This document shows positions 1 to 8,819 of a stretch of 35,033 nucleotides of DNA, piece by piece. The notes beneath the pieces are model-generated. The model saw only the letters and a list, made by a program, of their open reading frames with translations. It was not told where the DNA came from and did no database searches. A program made the translations under genes and the position numbers. Where the stretch lies: positions 1-35,033 of the forward strand of contig JAHIRD010000018.1 in NCBI GenBank assembly GCA_018818835.1, in the 5' to 3' direction. The number at the start of each line of letters is the position of its first letter. Positions within the stretch are counted from its first letter, which is position 1. The stretch is from Pseudomonadota bacterium (GTDB lineage Bacteria; Desulfobacterota; Desulfobacteria; Desulfobacterales; Desulfolunaceae).

Positions 1-30
1 ACAGAAGAGTAGGTCATGGCCTATCACTCC

Positions 31-230
31 GCTGTGTCATTCCGGGCACGGCTTTTTGTGACCCGGAATCCATATCCGTAAACGCATAACAGTTCTATTC
101 AATTTCATCCTCCCTGACCCAACACCATGGATTCCGGGTCGACTTCACATTCCCGTCTGAAGGGCCCGGATGCGTCTATAGCCGATTTAAACGTCGGAAA
201 CAGAAGAAGCCCCGCCCGGAATGACAGAGC
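31..230. repeat. Nested inverted-repeat element
   Basis: Two inverted pairs are nested. The outer arms 31-47 and 214-230 match at 16 of 17 positions, with a shared core GTCATTCCGGGC / GCCCGGAATGAC. The inner arms 60-73 and 127-140 are a perfect 14-bp pair (GACCCGGAATCCAT / ATGGATTCCGGGTC). No reading frame is evident inside. This resembles the short non-coding palindromic elements scattered between bacterial genes. Mobility is an inference, since no target-site duplication was identified. Nothing else was recognised in 1-314. Confidence 0.6.
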
Positions 231-314
231 TGCGGATTATTGACCTTAATTTTTCGGAATATATGTTTGTAAAACTCGGAATATGTCGTAAAGTTTTTAT
301 CCATGGAGGGCGAC

Positions 315-1139
315 ATGTTCATTAAACGTCATATCAAAGATCGTCTGATGGATCTGCTAAACGATTTTCGTATCGTATACCTTACCGGGCCAAGGCAGGC
401 AGGGAAAAGCACGCTTGTCAGAGATATCGCAAAAGAACAGGGGATGGGATACTATACCCTTGGTTTAATTCATATATTGAAGGTCGCTTATTGAAAGACT
501 TTGAAACCATGCACCACGCCAAAGGGGACTATCATACAAAGCTTTCAGCCCTGATCCGCAGCTTTGCCGGTATGAACGGGAATCTCATTAAATACGCCAA
601 TATTGCAGGTGCTCTTTCCCAGGACGATAAAACCGTCAAAAAGTATATGGAAATCCTGGAGCTGATGTTTATTATCCGCAGGCTCGATCCTTACGTACGC
701 AGCAGCTCAAAACGATCCGTCGTGGGGATGCCCAAACTTCATTTTATGGATACGGGTCTGTGCTGTCATCTTCTGGGGCAGAAAAATCCGGAAACACTCC
801 ACACCTCACAGTTTTTCGGAAGCCTTTTGGAAAACCTTGTATTTTGCGAATTGCTGAAGCATTCAACTTGGTCAACGGACGATGTGCGGTTTTATCACTT
901 CCGGGACACAACAGGGCATGAAGTCGATCTTGTCATCGAGAAGGATGACGGTAAGGTTGTTGGCGTTGAAATCAAAGCCTCCATGACGGTCAGGCCGGGC
1001 GATTTTTCAGGAATGTCGACCTTTGCAGCCTATGCCAAAGACAAATTCAGTCATGGGGTTCTATTCAGGAGACAAGATCCTCCCATTCAAAATCAACGAC
1101 AGGGTATTTCACGCCCTGCCCATATCGTCGTTGTGGTGA
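315..1139 (+). pseudogene. Decayed AAA ATPase / DUF4143 family gene
   Basis: The family (ATPase_14 plus DUF4143) is usually about 380-400 residues. Here the start ATG at 315 has a good ribosome site (GGAGGG at 305-310) and the N-terminus keeps the Walker A motif GPRQAGKST. After about 45 residues the frame runs to a stop at 492-494. The adjacent frame resumes at about 461 with WFNSYIEG, which is where the DUF4143 part normally follows. The whole middle of the ATPase domain, including Walker B, is therefore missing. DUF4143 continues to about 1065, where a second frameshift (probably one lost base) moves the typical ending LPISSLW into another frame with a stop at 1137-1139. One internal deletion plus a frameshift makes a functional product unlikely. 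The tail converges on the CheB-CheR gene. Confidence 0.85.
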
Positions 1140-1161
1140 TCAGGCTCTTTCCTCTTCGGTA

Positions 1162-4100
1162 TTATGCGGGTTGCATGGGCCTCTGATCACCAGTGATCTC
1201 ATCAAATATTGAATAAACCTGATACGGCTTGTCTTCTCCTTGCTTGAACTGGGGGACGGCATTGATCCTGATCCAGGTCAGGGTATCTTTTTTTGGAAGA
1301 CGGATTCCCATCACCACGTCATACACCGGCTTTCCGGTTTTGAGGGCTGTCCGGGCTGGATGGGTTTTACCGGGAAAATCGCTTCCGTCTTCATGGATAG
1401 TGGGCCAATGGGCATTCGCGGAATCAAGGCTATGCATCGCGTCCAGGGACAGGCCCCATAGTCGTTCAGCCGCGGGGTTTGCGCCAATGATCCGTCCTTG
1501 GTTGTCGTGATACACAACCCCCTGTGTTATGGTCTCAAACAGAAAACGGTGCTTGGTCTCGCTCACCTGGACCTCTTCCCTGGCCCGCTTTATTTCCGTG
1601 ATGTCGATAAAAGTGATGACCGCCCCTTCAATGACGTTTTCCAGGGTGCGATAGGGCCGGATACGCAGGGAAAACCATGATCCTGCTCGGGCCCTGACGT
1701 CGAGTTCCTTGGGGACCAGCGTGCTTAATACTGAGTTTACATCGGCCACCAGATTGTCGTATCCCACCAGGTTGGAAACGATGTGCCCTACGGGCCGTCC
1801 CACATCCGTGGGGATCAGGTTGATAACCTGGGCAACGGCCGGGGTGAATCTCAGAATGCGCAATTGATGGTCAATAAAGATGGTTCCAATGCCCGTGCCA
1901 GCCAGCAGGTTGTTCATGTCGTTGTTGGCGCATGACAGGTCGTGGACCTTTTGTTGCAGCTCAGCGTTCACCGTTGCCAGTTCCTCGTTGACCGATTGGA
2001 GTTCTTCCTTGGATGTCTCCAGCTCTTCATTTGTGGACTGCAGTTCTTCATTGATCGACTGCATCTCTTCATTGGAGGATTTCAGCTCTTCGTTGGAGGT
2101 TTCCATCTCCTCGTTTGCACTCTGGAGGTATTCTTCCTTGGCCTTCAGTTCTCTCCTTAATGCTTCGATGCGCTCGTCTCTGTCTGCGTGGTCCCCATCG
2201 TCATTTACCATGGAGGGTGCCATGGTTTCGGGATGGTTCATATTTATGCCCGGTATTTTTTCAAGAATGACGAGATATAGAGGCGGGAACGCAGGGGAAA
2301 GAATCTCTTGATCAACGGGCATGACCGTCAGATTGACAGAGGTGAAATCACCGTTGGTTTTGACCCGTAAGCCAGAGTTGTGTATGTTTTTTTTATGTGA
2401 AACGGCTTTATGCAAGGCAATGGTCAGATCCTGGCGTAAACCTTCCCTGGCCATCTTCAGAATGTTATTGATGCCGACTTCACCGGGTGAGGGCTCAAGG
2501 TACAAGCCCGAACGGCCGTGCAGGAAGAGGATATCCCCGCGTTCGTTGATAAGCACACCCACAGGGTCAAAGTATTGAAGCAGTGCCTGTTCGGTCAACT
2601 CTCGCAAGGGGGGTTTGTTCTCACCCGAGATTTTCTCTATCTGCTTTAGGGCAGGGTTTTTGTATGTTAAATCAGGGAGATACCTTCCGATAATCGGGCG
2701 TTGGGTGTTGTAGAGGTCTTCTTTGCGACGATACAGTTTTGATTTTCTATCCATGACGGAAAAAAGATCCATGAATTCACCCACGGTCTCGGAGGTTCCG
2801 AGAAAGAGAAATCCTGCAGGGTTCAAGGCATAATGGAATAGGGGAATAATCTTTTTCTGAAGTTCGCCCCCCATGTATATCAACAAGTTACGGCAGCTGA
2901 TCAGATCAAGTTTGGAAAAAGGCGGGTCTTTGATCAGGTCCTGTTCGGAAAAAATCAGTATATCTCGGATGGTTTTGTTGATGCGGTATTCCCCTCCGTT
3001 GGCCTCCTGGGTAAAAAAACGGGACAGTCGTTCCGGTGTGATATCCGAGGCGATACTTGCTGGGTAGCGGCCGGATCGGGCCGCATCAATGGCTCTGCTG
3101 TCAATATCCGTGGCAAAAATCTGGATTTTGTAGCTTTGTCTCAGGGCATCGATCCGCTCCTGGAAAAGGATGGCGACGGAATAAGCTTCCTCACCGGTTG
3201 AACAACCGGGCACCCATATCCGAATAATCGAACCCACAGGTTTTGCCTTAAAAAGGCTTGGGATGATCTGTTCTTCAAAAACGTGAAACGCCTCGGGATC
3301 ACGAAAAAAATTGGTGACACCAATCAAAAGGTCCCGGAAAAGTGAATCGACCTCATCCGGGGTGTGTTGAAGACAGCTCACGTAATTGTCCAGCCGATTG
3401 ATCTGCTGGACAGCCATGCGGCGTTCGACACGGCGGGTGATGGTGTTTTGCTTGTAATGGGAGAAATCGTGACCGGTCCTGGCTCGTAGCAGAATGAAAA
3501 TTTTCTTAAAGGCGTCTTTTTCTTTGGCAGCCATTAGAGGAGCGGGTCCTGGCTTTTGGCCAAACGCATAGGTGGCGTAGGCAATCAGCTGAGCAGGCAT
3601 CTCGGAGGGGTGAAGCACATAGTCCACCAGGCCTGTTTCCATGGCGCTGCGGGGCATACCGTCAAATTCCGTGGATTCGGGATTCTGGGCCATGACCATG
3701 CCGCTCTCACTTTTAATGGCCCGTACTCCCAAGGTCCCGTCACTGCCTGTGCCGGAGAGAACGATACAAATGGCCCGTTCATGCTGATCCTGGGCCAGGG
3801 AACGAAAGAAAAAATCAATGGGAAGTCGCTGGCCCCGGGGTGCAGAAGGTTCCAGCAGCTGAAGGGTTCCGTTTAGAAAAGCCATGTCACGGTTGGGAGG
3901 GATGATGTAGGCGCAATTGGGCTCAACCCGCATCCCGTCTTCGACCTCGAATACCTTCATACGGGTGTATCGGCGGACCAGGTCGGTGAGAATGCTTTTA
4001 TGGTCCGGGGCCAGGTGCTGAACCAGGACAAAGGCCATGCCAGGGTCGACGTCCCCAGGCATGGCGGAAAAAAAGGACTCAAAGGCCTTCAGGCCCCCGG

Positions 4101-4230
4101 CCGAGGCACCGATGCCAACCACTGGGAAGGTTTTGTTCTCGGTGTTACCCGATTTATTTATGTCCGTTTCAGTGCTGACATCCACGGTCTGGTTCGGTTT
4201 GGTCGAGTTGCCTTTTTTTTTTGCTGCCAT
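1162..4230 (-). CDS. CheB-CheR-PAS fusion (chemotaxis methylesterase/methyltransferase)
   Basis: A 1022-residue protein. Residues 35-215 are a CheB methylesterase domain with the catalytic triad visible: S43 in GIGASAGG, H72 in VLVQHL and D164 in GTGSDG. There is no CheB receiver domain in front. Residues about 240-500 are CheR, with NFFRD at 307-311 and the SAM-binding GCSTGEEAYS at 342-351. A coiled coil of repeated NEEL-type heptads (about 690-770) follows, then two PAS domains (about 775-880 and 890-1015). The protein ends after the second PAS with no histidine kinase domain. CheB and CheR add and remove methyl groups on glutamates of chemoreceptors; in CheB-CheR-PAS fusions the PAS part is thought to sense a cytoplasmic cue. 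GGGAGA lies just before the ATG. No receptor, CheA or CheW is in the window, so its partner is unknown. Confidence 0.93.
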   Translation of the reverse strand: MAAKKKGNSTKPNQTVDVSTETDINKSGNTENKTFPVVGIGASAGGLKAFESFFSAMPGDVDPGMAFVLVQHLAPDHKSILTDLVRRYTRMKVFEVEDGMRVEPNCAYIIPPNRDMAFLNGTLQLLEPSAPRGQRLPIDFFFRSLAQDQHERAICIVLSGTGSDGTLGVRAIKSESGMVMAQNPESTEFDGMPRSAMETGLVDYVLHPSEMPAQLIAYATYAFGQKPGPAPLMAAKEKDAFKKIFILLRARTGHDFSHYKQNTITRRVERRMAVQQINRLDNYVSCLQHTPDEVDSLFRDLLIGVTNFFRDPEAFHVFEEQIIPSLFKAKPVGSIIRIWVPGCSTGEEAYSVAILFQERIDALRQSYKIQIFATDIDSRAIDAARSGRYPASIASDITPERLSRFFTQEANGGEYRINKTIRDILIFSEQDLIKDPPFSKLDLISCRNLLIYMGGELQKKIIPLFHYALNPAGFLFLGTSETVGEFMDLFSVMDRKSKLYRRKEDLYNTQRPIIGRYLPDLTYKNPALKQIEKISGENKPPLRELTEQALLQYFDPVGVLINERGDILFLHGRSGLYLEPSPGEVGINNILKMAREGLRQDLTIALHKAVSHKKNIHNSGLRVKTNGDFTSVNLTVMPVDQEILSPAFPPLYLVILEKIPGINMNHPETMAPSMVNDDGDHADRDERIEALRRELKAKEEYLQSANEEMETSNEELKSSNEEMQSINEELQSTNEELETSKEELQSVNEELATVNAELQQKVHDLSCANNDMNNLLAGTGIGTIFIDHQLRILRFTPAVAQVINLIPTDVGRPVGHIVSNLVGYDNLVADVNSVLSTLVPKELDVRARAGSWFSLRIRPYRTLENVIEGAVITFIDITEIKRAREEVQVSETKHRFLFETITQGVVYHDNQGRIIGANPAAERLWGLSLDAMHSLDSANAHWPTIHEDGSDFPGKTHPARTALKTGKPVYDVVMGIRLPKKDTLTWIRINAVPQFKQGEDKPYQVYSIFDEITGDQRPMQPA

Positions 4231-4332
4231 GAATGTCTCCCGGATCTGAAAATATGTATTCCATGCTATGATTAGATAATTTGCGATTATAATTTAATTC
4301 ATGATTATATTCAATAAAACATTCGATATGTT

Positions 4333-4437
4333 GTAGGGGCAGGCCCCTGTGCCTGCCCTGTCGGCATGGCCGCACCTTCGGAAAAACCCATGCCACTGAT
4401 GTGCGAACAAGGGCAACCACGGGGGGATTGCCCCTAC
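4333..4437. repeat. REP-like inverted pair (BIME-like)
   Basis: Two hairpins, each headed by GTAG, face each other. The left one begins GTAGGGGC at 4333 with stem GGGCAGGC (4337-4344) / GCCTGCCC (4351-4358). The right one is the reverse complement form ending TGCCCCTAC at 4437. The right unit (4398-4437) matches 34169-34208 in inverse orientation at 39 of 40 positions. A tetranucleotide head followed by an imperfect palindrome, in opposed pairs, is the architecture of REP/BIME elements mobilised by RAYT transposases. No RAYT gene is in the window. The rest of the gap (4231-4332 and 4438-4697) shows no gene or clear promoter. Confidence 0.65.
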
Positions 4438-4697
4438 GGGTGGCGGATTCGAACAAAGGGGACACGGATCGGACGAAATTTCTCCCTGATTATAAACGGG
4501 TATTGTGTTGATTGCCTTAGCTGTATTATATCATAATGAATAAACCAAGAAGAATCCTGGGAGGCATTATGTTTTCTCACGTGATCACTTTTTTGAATAT
4601 ACGATTATAAGAGATTTTTGCGACGCCATAAATCTTGCCTGGAGTACAGTAACGTTTACCGTGAATAACCCTTCGAAAAAAAGACAGGAGGCCAGAT

Positions 4698-5900
4698 ATG
4701 CAGTACAGAACAGTTCCTAAAAATGGGGACCAGCTATCCATTCTGGGATACGGGTGTATGAGGCTTCCTTCAAAACGGGGGGGGATTATGGAGGATCTGG
4801 CACAACGCCAGATCTATTCTGCCATTGATAACGGAGTGAATTATATTGATACGGCCGTTCCCTATCATAATGGAAAAAGCGAACCCTTTCTTGGGAAAAT
4901 TCTTGGGGATAACGGGTACAGGGACAAGGTGAAGCTTGCCACCAAACTGCCCCACTGGTCAACGGATTCAAAGGAAAGCATGGACAAGATGCTTGACAGC
5001 CAGCTTTCAAAACTTAAAACAGATCGCATTGATTATTACCTGATCCACAACCTGAATGGAAGCACCTGGGAAACAGCCAAGGAAAATGGGGTCATAGATT
5101 TTCTGGATACGGCCATCCGAAAAGGAAAAATCATCAACGCCGGATTTTCCTATCATGGGGGGGCCGAGGACTTCAGCCAGGTGGTGGATGGCTATGACTG
5201 GACATTTTGCCAGATCCAGTACAATTATCTGGACACCCAGAATCAGGCGGGAACCCGGGGCCTTGAATATGCTGCATCAAAAAAACTGGCGGTCATGATC
5301 ATGGAACCCTTAAGGGGCGGGAATCTGGCCAAGACGCCTCCGCCAGAGGTTCAGGCGATCTGGAACAGGGCCGAGGTCAACCGGGCTCCGGTGGAATGGG
5401 CCCTGAGGTGGATATGGAACCATCCTGAGGTCACGGTGGTGCTATCGGGCATGAATCACGATTCGCATATCCGGGAAAATTTATCCATGGCGTCCGATGC
5501 AAGGGAACATGCATTTTCAGACGATGAGCTGGCCCTGGTAAGTCAGGCCACCGATATGTATCGAAAGGTGATGAAGGTGGGCTGCACAGGATGTCAGTAC
5601 TGCATGCCCTGTCCGGCAGGGGTGAATATCCCGGGATGTTTTGACTTTTACAATTCCCGGCATGCCTTCAAGGACAAGCAGGCCAGGCTTTTTTATCTGG
5701 TGATGAACGGCGGCATTGTCCGAGAAAAACCATCTTTTGCATCCCAGTGCATCAAATGCGGGCTTTGTGAGGAAAAATGTCCTCAGACTCTGCCCATCCC
5801 GGATTTACTGGCTGATGTTGCAAAGGACATGGAAGGGGGCATGACCAGCCCCCTGCTCTGGGTGATCAAGCGGGTGATGAAGGTCCGGAAAAAAAAATAA
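4698..5900 (+). CDS. Aldo/keto reductase with C-terminal ferredoxin domain
   Basis: A 400-residue protein. Residues 1-285 form the TIM-barrel aldo/keto reductase domain, with the catalytic tetrad recognisable as D51, Y56, K83 and H117. Residues 290-370 carry two [4Fe-4S] motifs: C296, C299, C302, C305 followed by Pro, and C351, C354, C357, C361 followed by Pro. This fusion is common in anaerobes and suggests that electrons pass through the clusters as well as, or instead of, NAD(P)H. The substrate cannot be read from the sequence. The start has an AGGAGG ribosome site. The exchanger gene begins 20 nt after the stop, so the two are probably co-transcribed. Confidence 0.92.
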   Translation: MQYRTVPKNGDQLSILGYGCMRLPSKRGGIMEDLAQRQIYSAIDNGVNYIDTAVPYHNGKSEPFLGKILGDNGYRDKVKLATKLPHWSTDSKESMDKMLDSQLSKLKTDRIDYYLIHNLNGSTWETAKENGVIDFLDTAIRKGKIINAGFSYHGGAEDFSQVVDGYDWTFCQIQYNYLDTQNQAGTRGLEYAASKKLAVMIMEPLRGGNLAKTPPPEVQAIWNRAEVNRAPVEWALRWIWNHPEVTVVLSGMNHDSHIRENLSMASDAREHAFSDDELALVSQATDMYRKVMKVGCTGCQYCMPCPAGVNIPGCFDFYNSRHAFKDKQARLFYLVMNGGIVREKPSFASQCIKCGLCEEKCPQTLPIPDLLADVAKDMEGGMTSPLLWVIKRVMKVRKKK

Positions 5901-5920
5901 AACATCTATAGGGGGTATGT

Positions 5921-6910
5921 ATGACGAACTATATGGACATAGCCGGACTGTTCGCGGGCCTGGGGCTGCTTCTTGCGGGCGGAAGCATTCTGGTTCGCGG
6001 TGCCTCGGATCTGGCCAAATCACTGGGTGTGTCATCTCTGGTGATCGGTCTGACCGTGGTGGCCTTTGGCACAAGTGCGCCGGAACTTGCCGTGAACCTT
6101 CTGGCCTCCTATGACGGGAACACGGATATCTCCTTTGGAAACATCATTGGATCCAATATTGCCAATATCGGCCTTATTCTGGGATTGGCAGCCCTGATCA
6201 AGCCACTGACCATCTCAAGTGCCATTATCACTCGGGAAATTCCCATGATGGTTCTGGCGTCGGTGGTGGTCCTTATTCTGGCCTCAGACCAGGTCTTGAA
6301 GATGAGCCCCAATGGTTTTGATCGATCCGATGGCCTGATTTTTCTGATGGTTTTTTCCGTGTTCATGTACTACACCGTCTCGGAAGTGTTCAGGAACAGA
6401 AACCAGGATTCCTTAATCACTCAGGCCGAGGCCTCTTCCGGCCAGCGACAGGTCAAAAAGACGCTGATCAGTCTTGTTTACACCCTGGTGGGGCTTGTTC
6501 TTCTGATTGCCGGGGGAAAAATATCCGTATCCAACGCAACGAACCTGGCCCAGTCTCTGGGTATTCCCCAGGTGATTATTGCTTTGACTGTTGTGGCCAT
6601 CGGCACCAGCCTGCCCGAACTGATCACGTCCCTTATCGCGACCTGGAAAGGTCAGACCGATCTGGCTATTGGCAATGTGGTGGGGTCCAATATTTTCAAC
6701 CTGCTCTTGATCAACGGCGTGAGTGCAAGCTATAAAACCATCCCGCTCCCCACCTCCGGAGGTTTTTTCGATCTTTATGTGATGATTTTTCTGAGTGTTT
6801 TACTTCTTATGATTTGTATCACTGATCAGAAACGTATTGTCCGATGGGAAGGTGGACTCCTTTTGGGGCTGTATCTGGCTTATTCAGTCATTCGTGTGAC
6901 CTGGCTCTGA
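5921..6910 (+). CDS. Calcium/sodium antiporter, CaCA family (YrbG-like)
   Basis: A 329-residue inner-membrane protein with about ten hydrophobic segments. It shows the internal duplication typical of the Ca2+:cation antiporter superfamily. The first alpha repeat has GTSAPE at 50-55 and GNIIGSNIAN at 73-82; the second has GTSLPE at 228-233 and GNVVGSNIFN at 251-260. The acidic residues in these motifs coordinate the cations. The length is normal for bacterial YrbG-type exchangers. A GGGGG ribosome site precedes the ATG. It probably shares a transcript with the upstream reductase, but no functional link is apparent. The true ion preference cannot be decided from sequence. Confidence 0.93.
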   Translation: MTNYMDIAGLFAGLGLLLAGGSILVRGASDLAKSLGVSSLVIGLTVVAFGTSAPELAVNLLASYDGNTDISFGNIIGSNIANIGLILGLAALIKPLTISSAIITREIPMMVLASVVVLILASDQVLKMSPNGFDRSDGLIFLMVFSVFMYYTVSEVFRNRNQDSLITQAEASSGQRQVKKTLISLVYTLVGLVLLIAGGKISVSNATNLAQSLGIPQVIIALTVVAIGTSLPELITSLIATWKGQTDLAIGNVVGSNIFNLLLINGVSASYKTIPLPTSGGFFDLYVMIFLSVLLLMICITDQKRIVRWEGGLLLGLYLAYSVIRVTWL

Positions 6911-6938
6911 TCCAATAAAAAAGGTTCGGTTTGATTTG

Positions 6939-7001
6939 TTTTTGTGAAATGAAAAAGCTGTGATATGTGCCATAGGCATCTCATAATCGATTTCACAAAA
7001 A
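6939..7001. promoter_or_regulatory. 12-bp inverted repeat before the GT-C gene
   Basis: A perfect 12-bp inverted repeat, TTTTTGTGAAAT at 6939-6950 and ATTTCACAAAAA at 6990-7001, is separated by 39 nt that contain a small inner hairpin (TGCC ATA GGCA). The right arm runs up to the ribosome site (AAAGGAT) of the gene starting at 7014. It could be a protein operator or an mRNA structure near the ribosome site; neither can be proven here. Confidence 0.4.
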
Positions 7002-7013
7002 AAGGATAAACCC

Positions 7014-8819
7014 ATGGGCCCCATTCATAGGAAAGGCCTTGCCGGTGTTTTTAAGATCCGGGAAGGTCATGACACGTTCATTTGGGTGAGTTTGCTCTGC
7101 CTTGCCCTGGTCCTTCGGATCATGGCCCTGCTTTCTCTGAAGAACAGCGTGTATTTCGATTATCTGCTGTTTGACGAGCGAATTTACCATGACTGGGCCA
7201 TGAAAATCATGGACGGCACCTTTGTCTCCCAGGACGTGTATGAGTTTGCCCCCTTGTATGCCTACCTGATGGCCTTGGTCTACCTGCTTTTTTCACCGGA
7301 TGTGATTCTTGTTCGTGTACTCAATGTGATGTTAGGCACCGGTACCTGCTTGTTTACAGGACTGGCCGGAAAGGAGCTTGGCGGGAAAAAGATCGGGTTT
7401 TTGTCCTTTCTCGTGGCATCCTGTTATGGCCCGTTTATTTTTTACAGTATTGTGGTCCTGAAAACAGCCCTGTCTCTTTTCCTGTTTTCTCTGTTTATCT
7501 GGCAGGTGTTCCGTGTGCAGAACAGACCCGGGCGGCTCAAGGCTCTGGCACTGGGGATAACAGCCGGGCTGATGATGAATGTAAGGCCCAATTACATGCT
7601 GGTTTTTCCTGTGGCCGCAGCCTTTCTGCTCTTTGGGGGGCGTCGAGACAGTTTGCTCTTCAAACAGAAACTAGTGCATCTGTTGCTTTTTTTGGTGGGG
7701 CTTGCATTGGCCCTGTCGCCATTTGTTATCAGGAATTACAAGGCAAGCGGAAAACTTGCCTTGATGGCCTCCCAATCCGGCTTCAATCTGTTTATCGGAA
7801 ACAATCCCGATAATCCAGGGCCTTATTACAGACCCGTGCCCTTTGCCTCGTCATCGCCCTTTGAGCAGGGAATCCATTTTAATATCGAGGCCAGTAAACG
7901 GGCCGGGAAAAAATTATCCCCCACAGAGGCCTCCGGATTCTGGAGCCGTGAGGTGATCCGCATTGCCATGGAACACCCCTTGGCCTTTGGGAAGAAACTC
8001 GCAGGCAAGACACAGGCCTATGTCAATGCGTTTGAGCAAGGAGATCACTACCAGATCGGATTTATGGGTGATTTTGTCACATTTTTTAAAGCCCCCCTGA
8101 TTCCTTACTGGCTTGTTCTTCCCTTTGCTCTGGTGGGGATGGTGGCGGGAGTTTTAAAAAATTCAAGAATCCTTGCAGGGATGTGCATCTATGGGATATA
8201 TGGCCTGGGCCTGGTTATTTTTTTCTGCAATACACGATACCGGCTCCCCATGCTGGTCATCTTGATCCCCTCTGCTGTCTTTGGGGCGCTGGAACTATTG
8301 GCTGCGGTTCGGGGAAAAAACATAAAAAAAACTGTGGGGATGATCCTGGGGCTTATCATGGTATGGATACTGGCGAATCTGCCCTTGCCCGGAGCCTATG
8401 ATTTGACGGCATATTACAATACACATGCCATTATATTGAAATCCCTTGGCCGGGCAGACGAGGCCCGGGTATTCTGGGAAAAATCGTCGGCCATGAATGG
8501 CACCTATTCGGTTTATGCCAATTTGTCCCTTGCCTCCTATTACCGTAAGAAAAATGAATATGAACGGTCCCGGTTGTATCTGGATAGGATTTCTGTCGAG
8601 TCCTTCGGGGCCTCCCAGGGGTTTGAAATGCTGGGAGACATGATGCAGGATTTGGGTGACATGGACAAGGCCGAAGCCTATTACAGAAAATCACTTGAAA
8701 TTAATTCGGGCGACCGGGGGACATGGAACAAGCTTATCCGGCTTCTTGAAAAAAAAGATCCTGAGAAAACCCGGGAAGCCTATGAACACTTTAAAATTAT
8801 TCAGTCTTTTTATCCATGA
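7014..8819 (+). CDS. GT-C family membrane glycosyltransferase with C-terminal TPRs
   Basis: A 601-residue protein. Residues about 20-465 contain roughly ten or more transmembrane helices. The first periplasmic loop holds the acidic pair D54-E55 (FDERIYHDW), as in ArnT/PMT-like (GT39, PF13231) enzymes that transfer sugars from polyprenyl-phosphate donors. Residues about 475-600 are soluble TPR-like helices, for example GDMDKAEAYYRKSLEIN. The start has AAGGAT six bases before ATG. The convergent GT2 gene overlaps its last 23 bp. A Dol-P-mannose-synthase-like GT2 next to a GT-C enzyme suggests that one makes the lipid-linked sugar the other uses, but the convergent orientation means they are not one operon. 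Acceptor and sugar are unknown. Confidence 0.85.
   Translation: MGPIHRKGLAGVFKIREGHDTFIWVSLLCLALVLRIMALLSLKNSVYFDYLLFDERIYHDWAMKIMDGTFVSQDVYEFAPLYAYLMALVYLLFSPDVILVRVLNVMLGTGTCLFTGLAGKELGGKKIGFLSFLVASCYGPFIFYSIVVLKTALSLFLFSLFIWQVFRVQNRPGRLKALALGITAGLMMNVRPNYMLVFPVAAAFLLFGGRRDSLLFKQKLVHLLLFLVGLALALSPFVIRNYKASGKLALMASQSGFNLFIGNNPDNPGPYYRPVPFASSSPFEQGIHFNIEASKRAGKKLSPTEASGFWSREVIRIAMEHPLAFGKKLAGKTQAYVNAFEQGDHYQIGFMGDFVTFFKAPLIPYWLVLPFALVGMVAGVLKNSRILAGMCIYGIYGLGLVIFFCNTRYRLPMLVILIPSAVFGALELLAAVRGKNIKKTVGMILGLIMVWILANLPLPGAYDLTAYYNTHAIILKSLGRADEARVFWEKSSAMNGTYSVYANLSLASYYRKKNEYERSRLYLDRISVESFGASQGFEMLGDMMQDLGDMDKAEAYYRKSLEINSGDRGTWNKLIRLLEKKDPEKTREAYEHFKIIQSFYP

Noticed and set aside
4169-4465. 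98-codon minus-strand frame upstream of the CheB-CheR gene
   Set aside because: It spans the REP-like pair and the start of the real gene in another frame, without ribosome site or domain.
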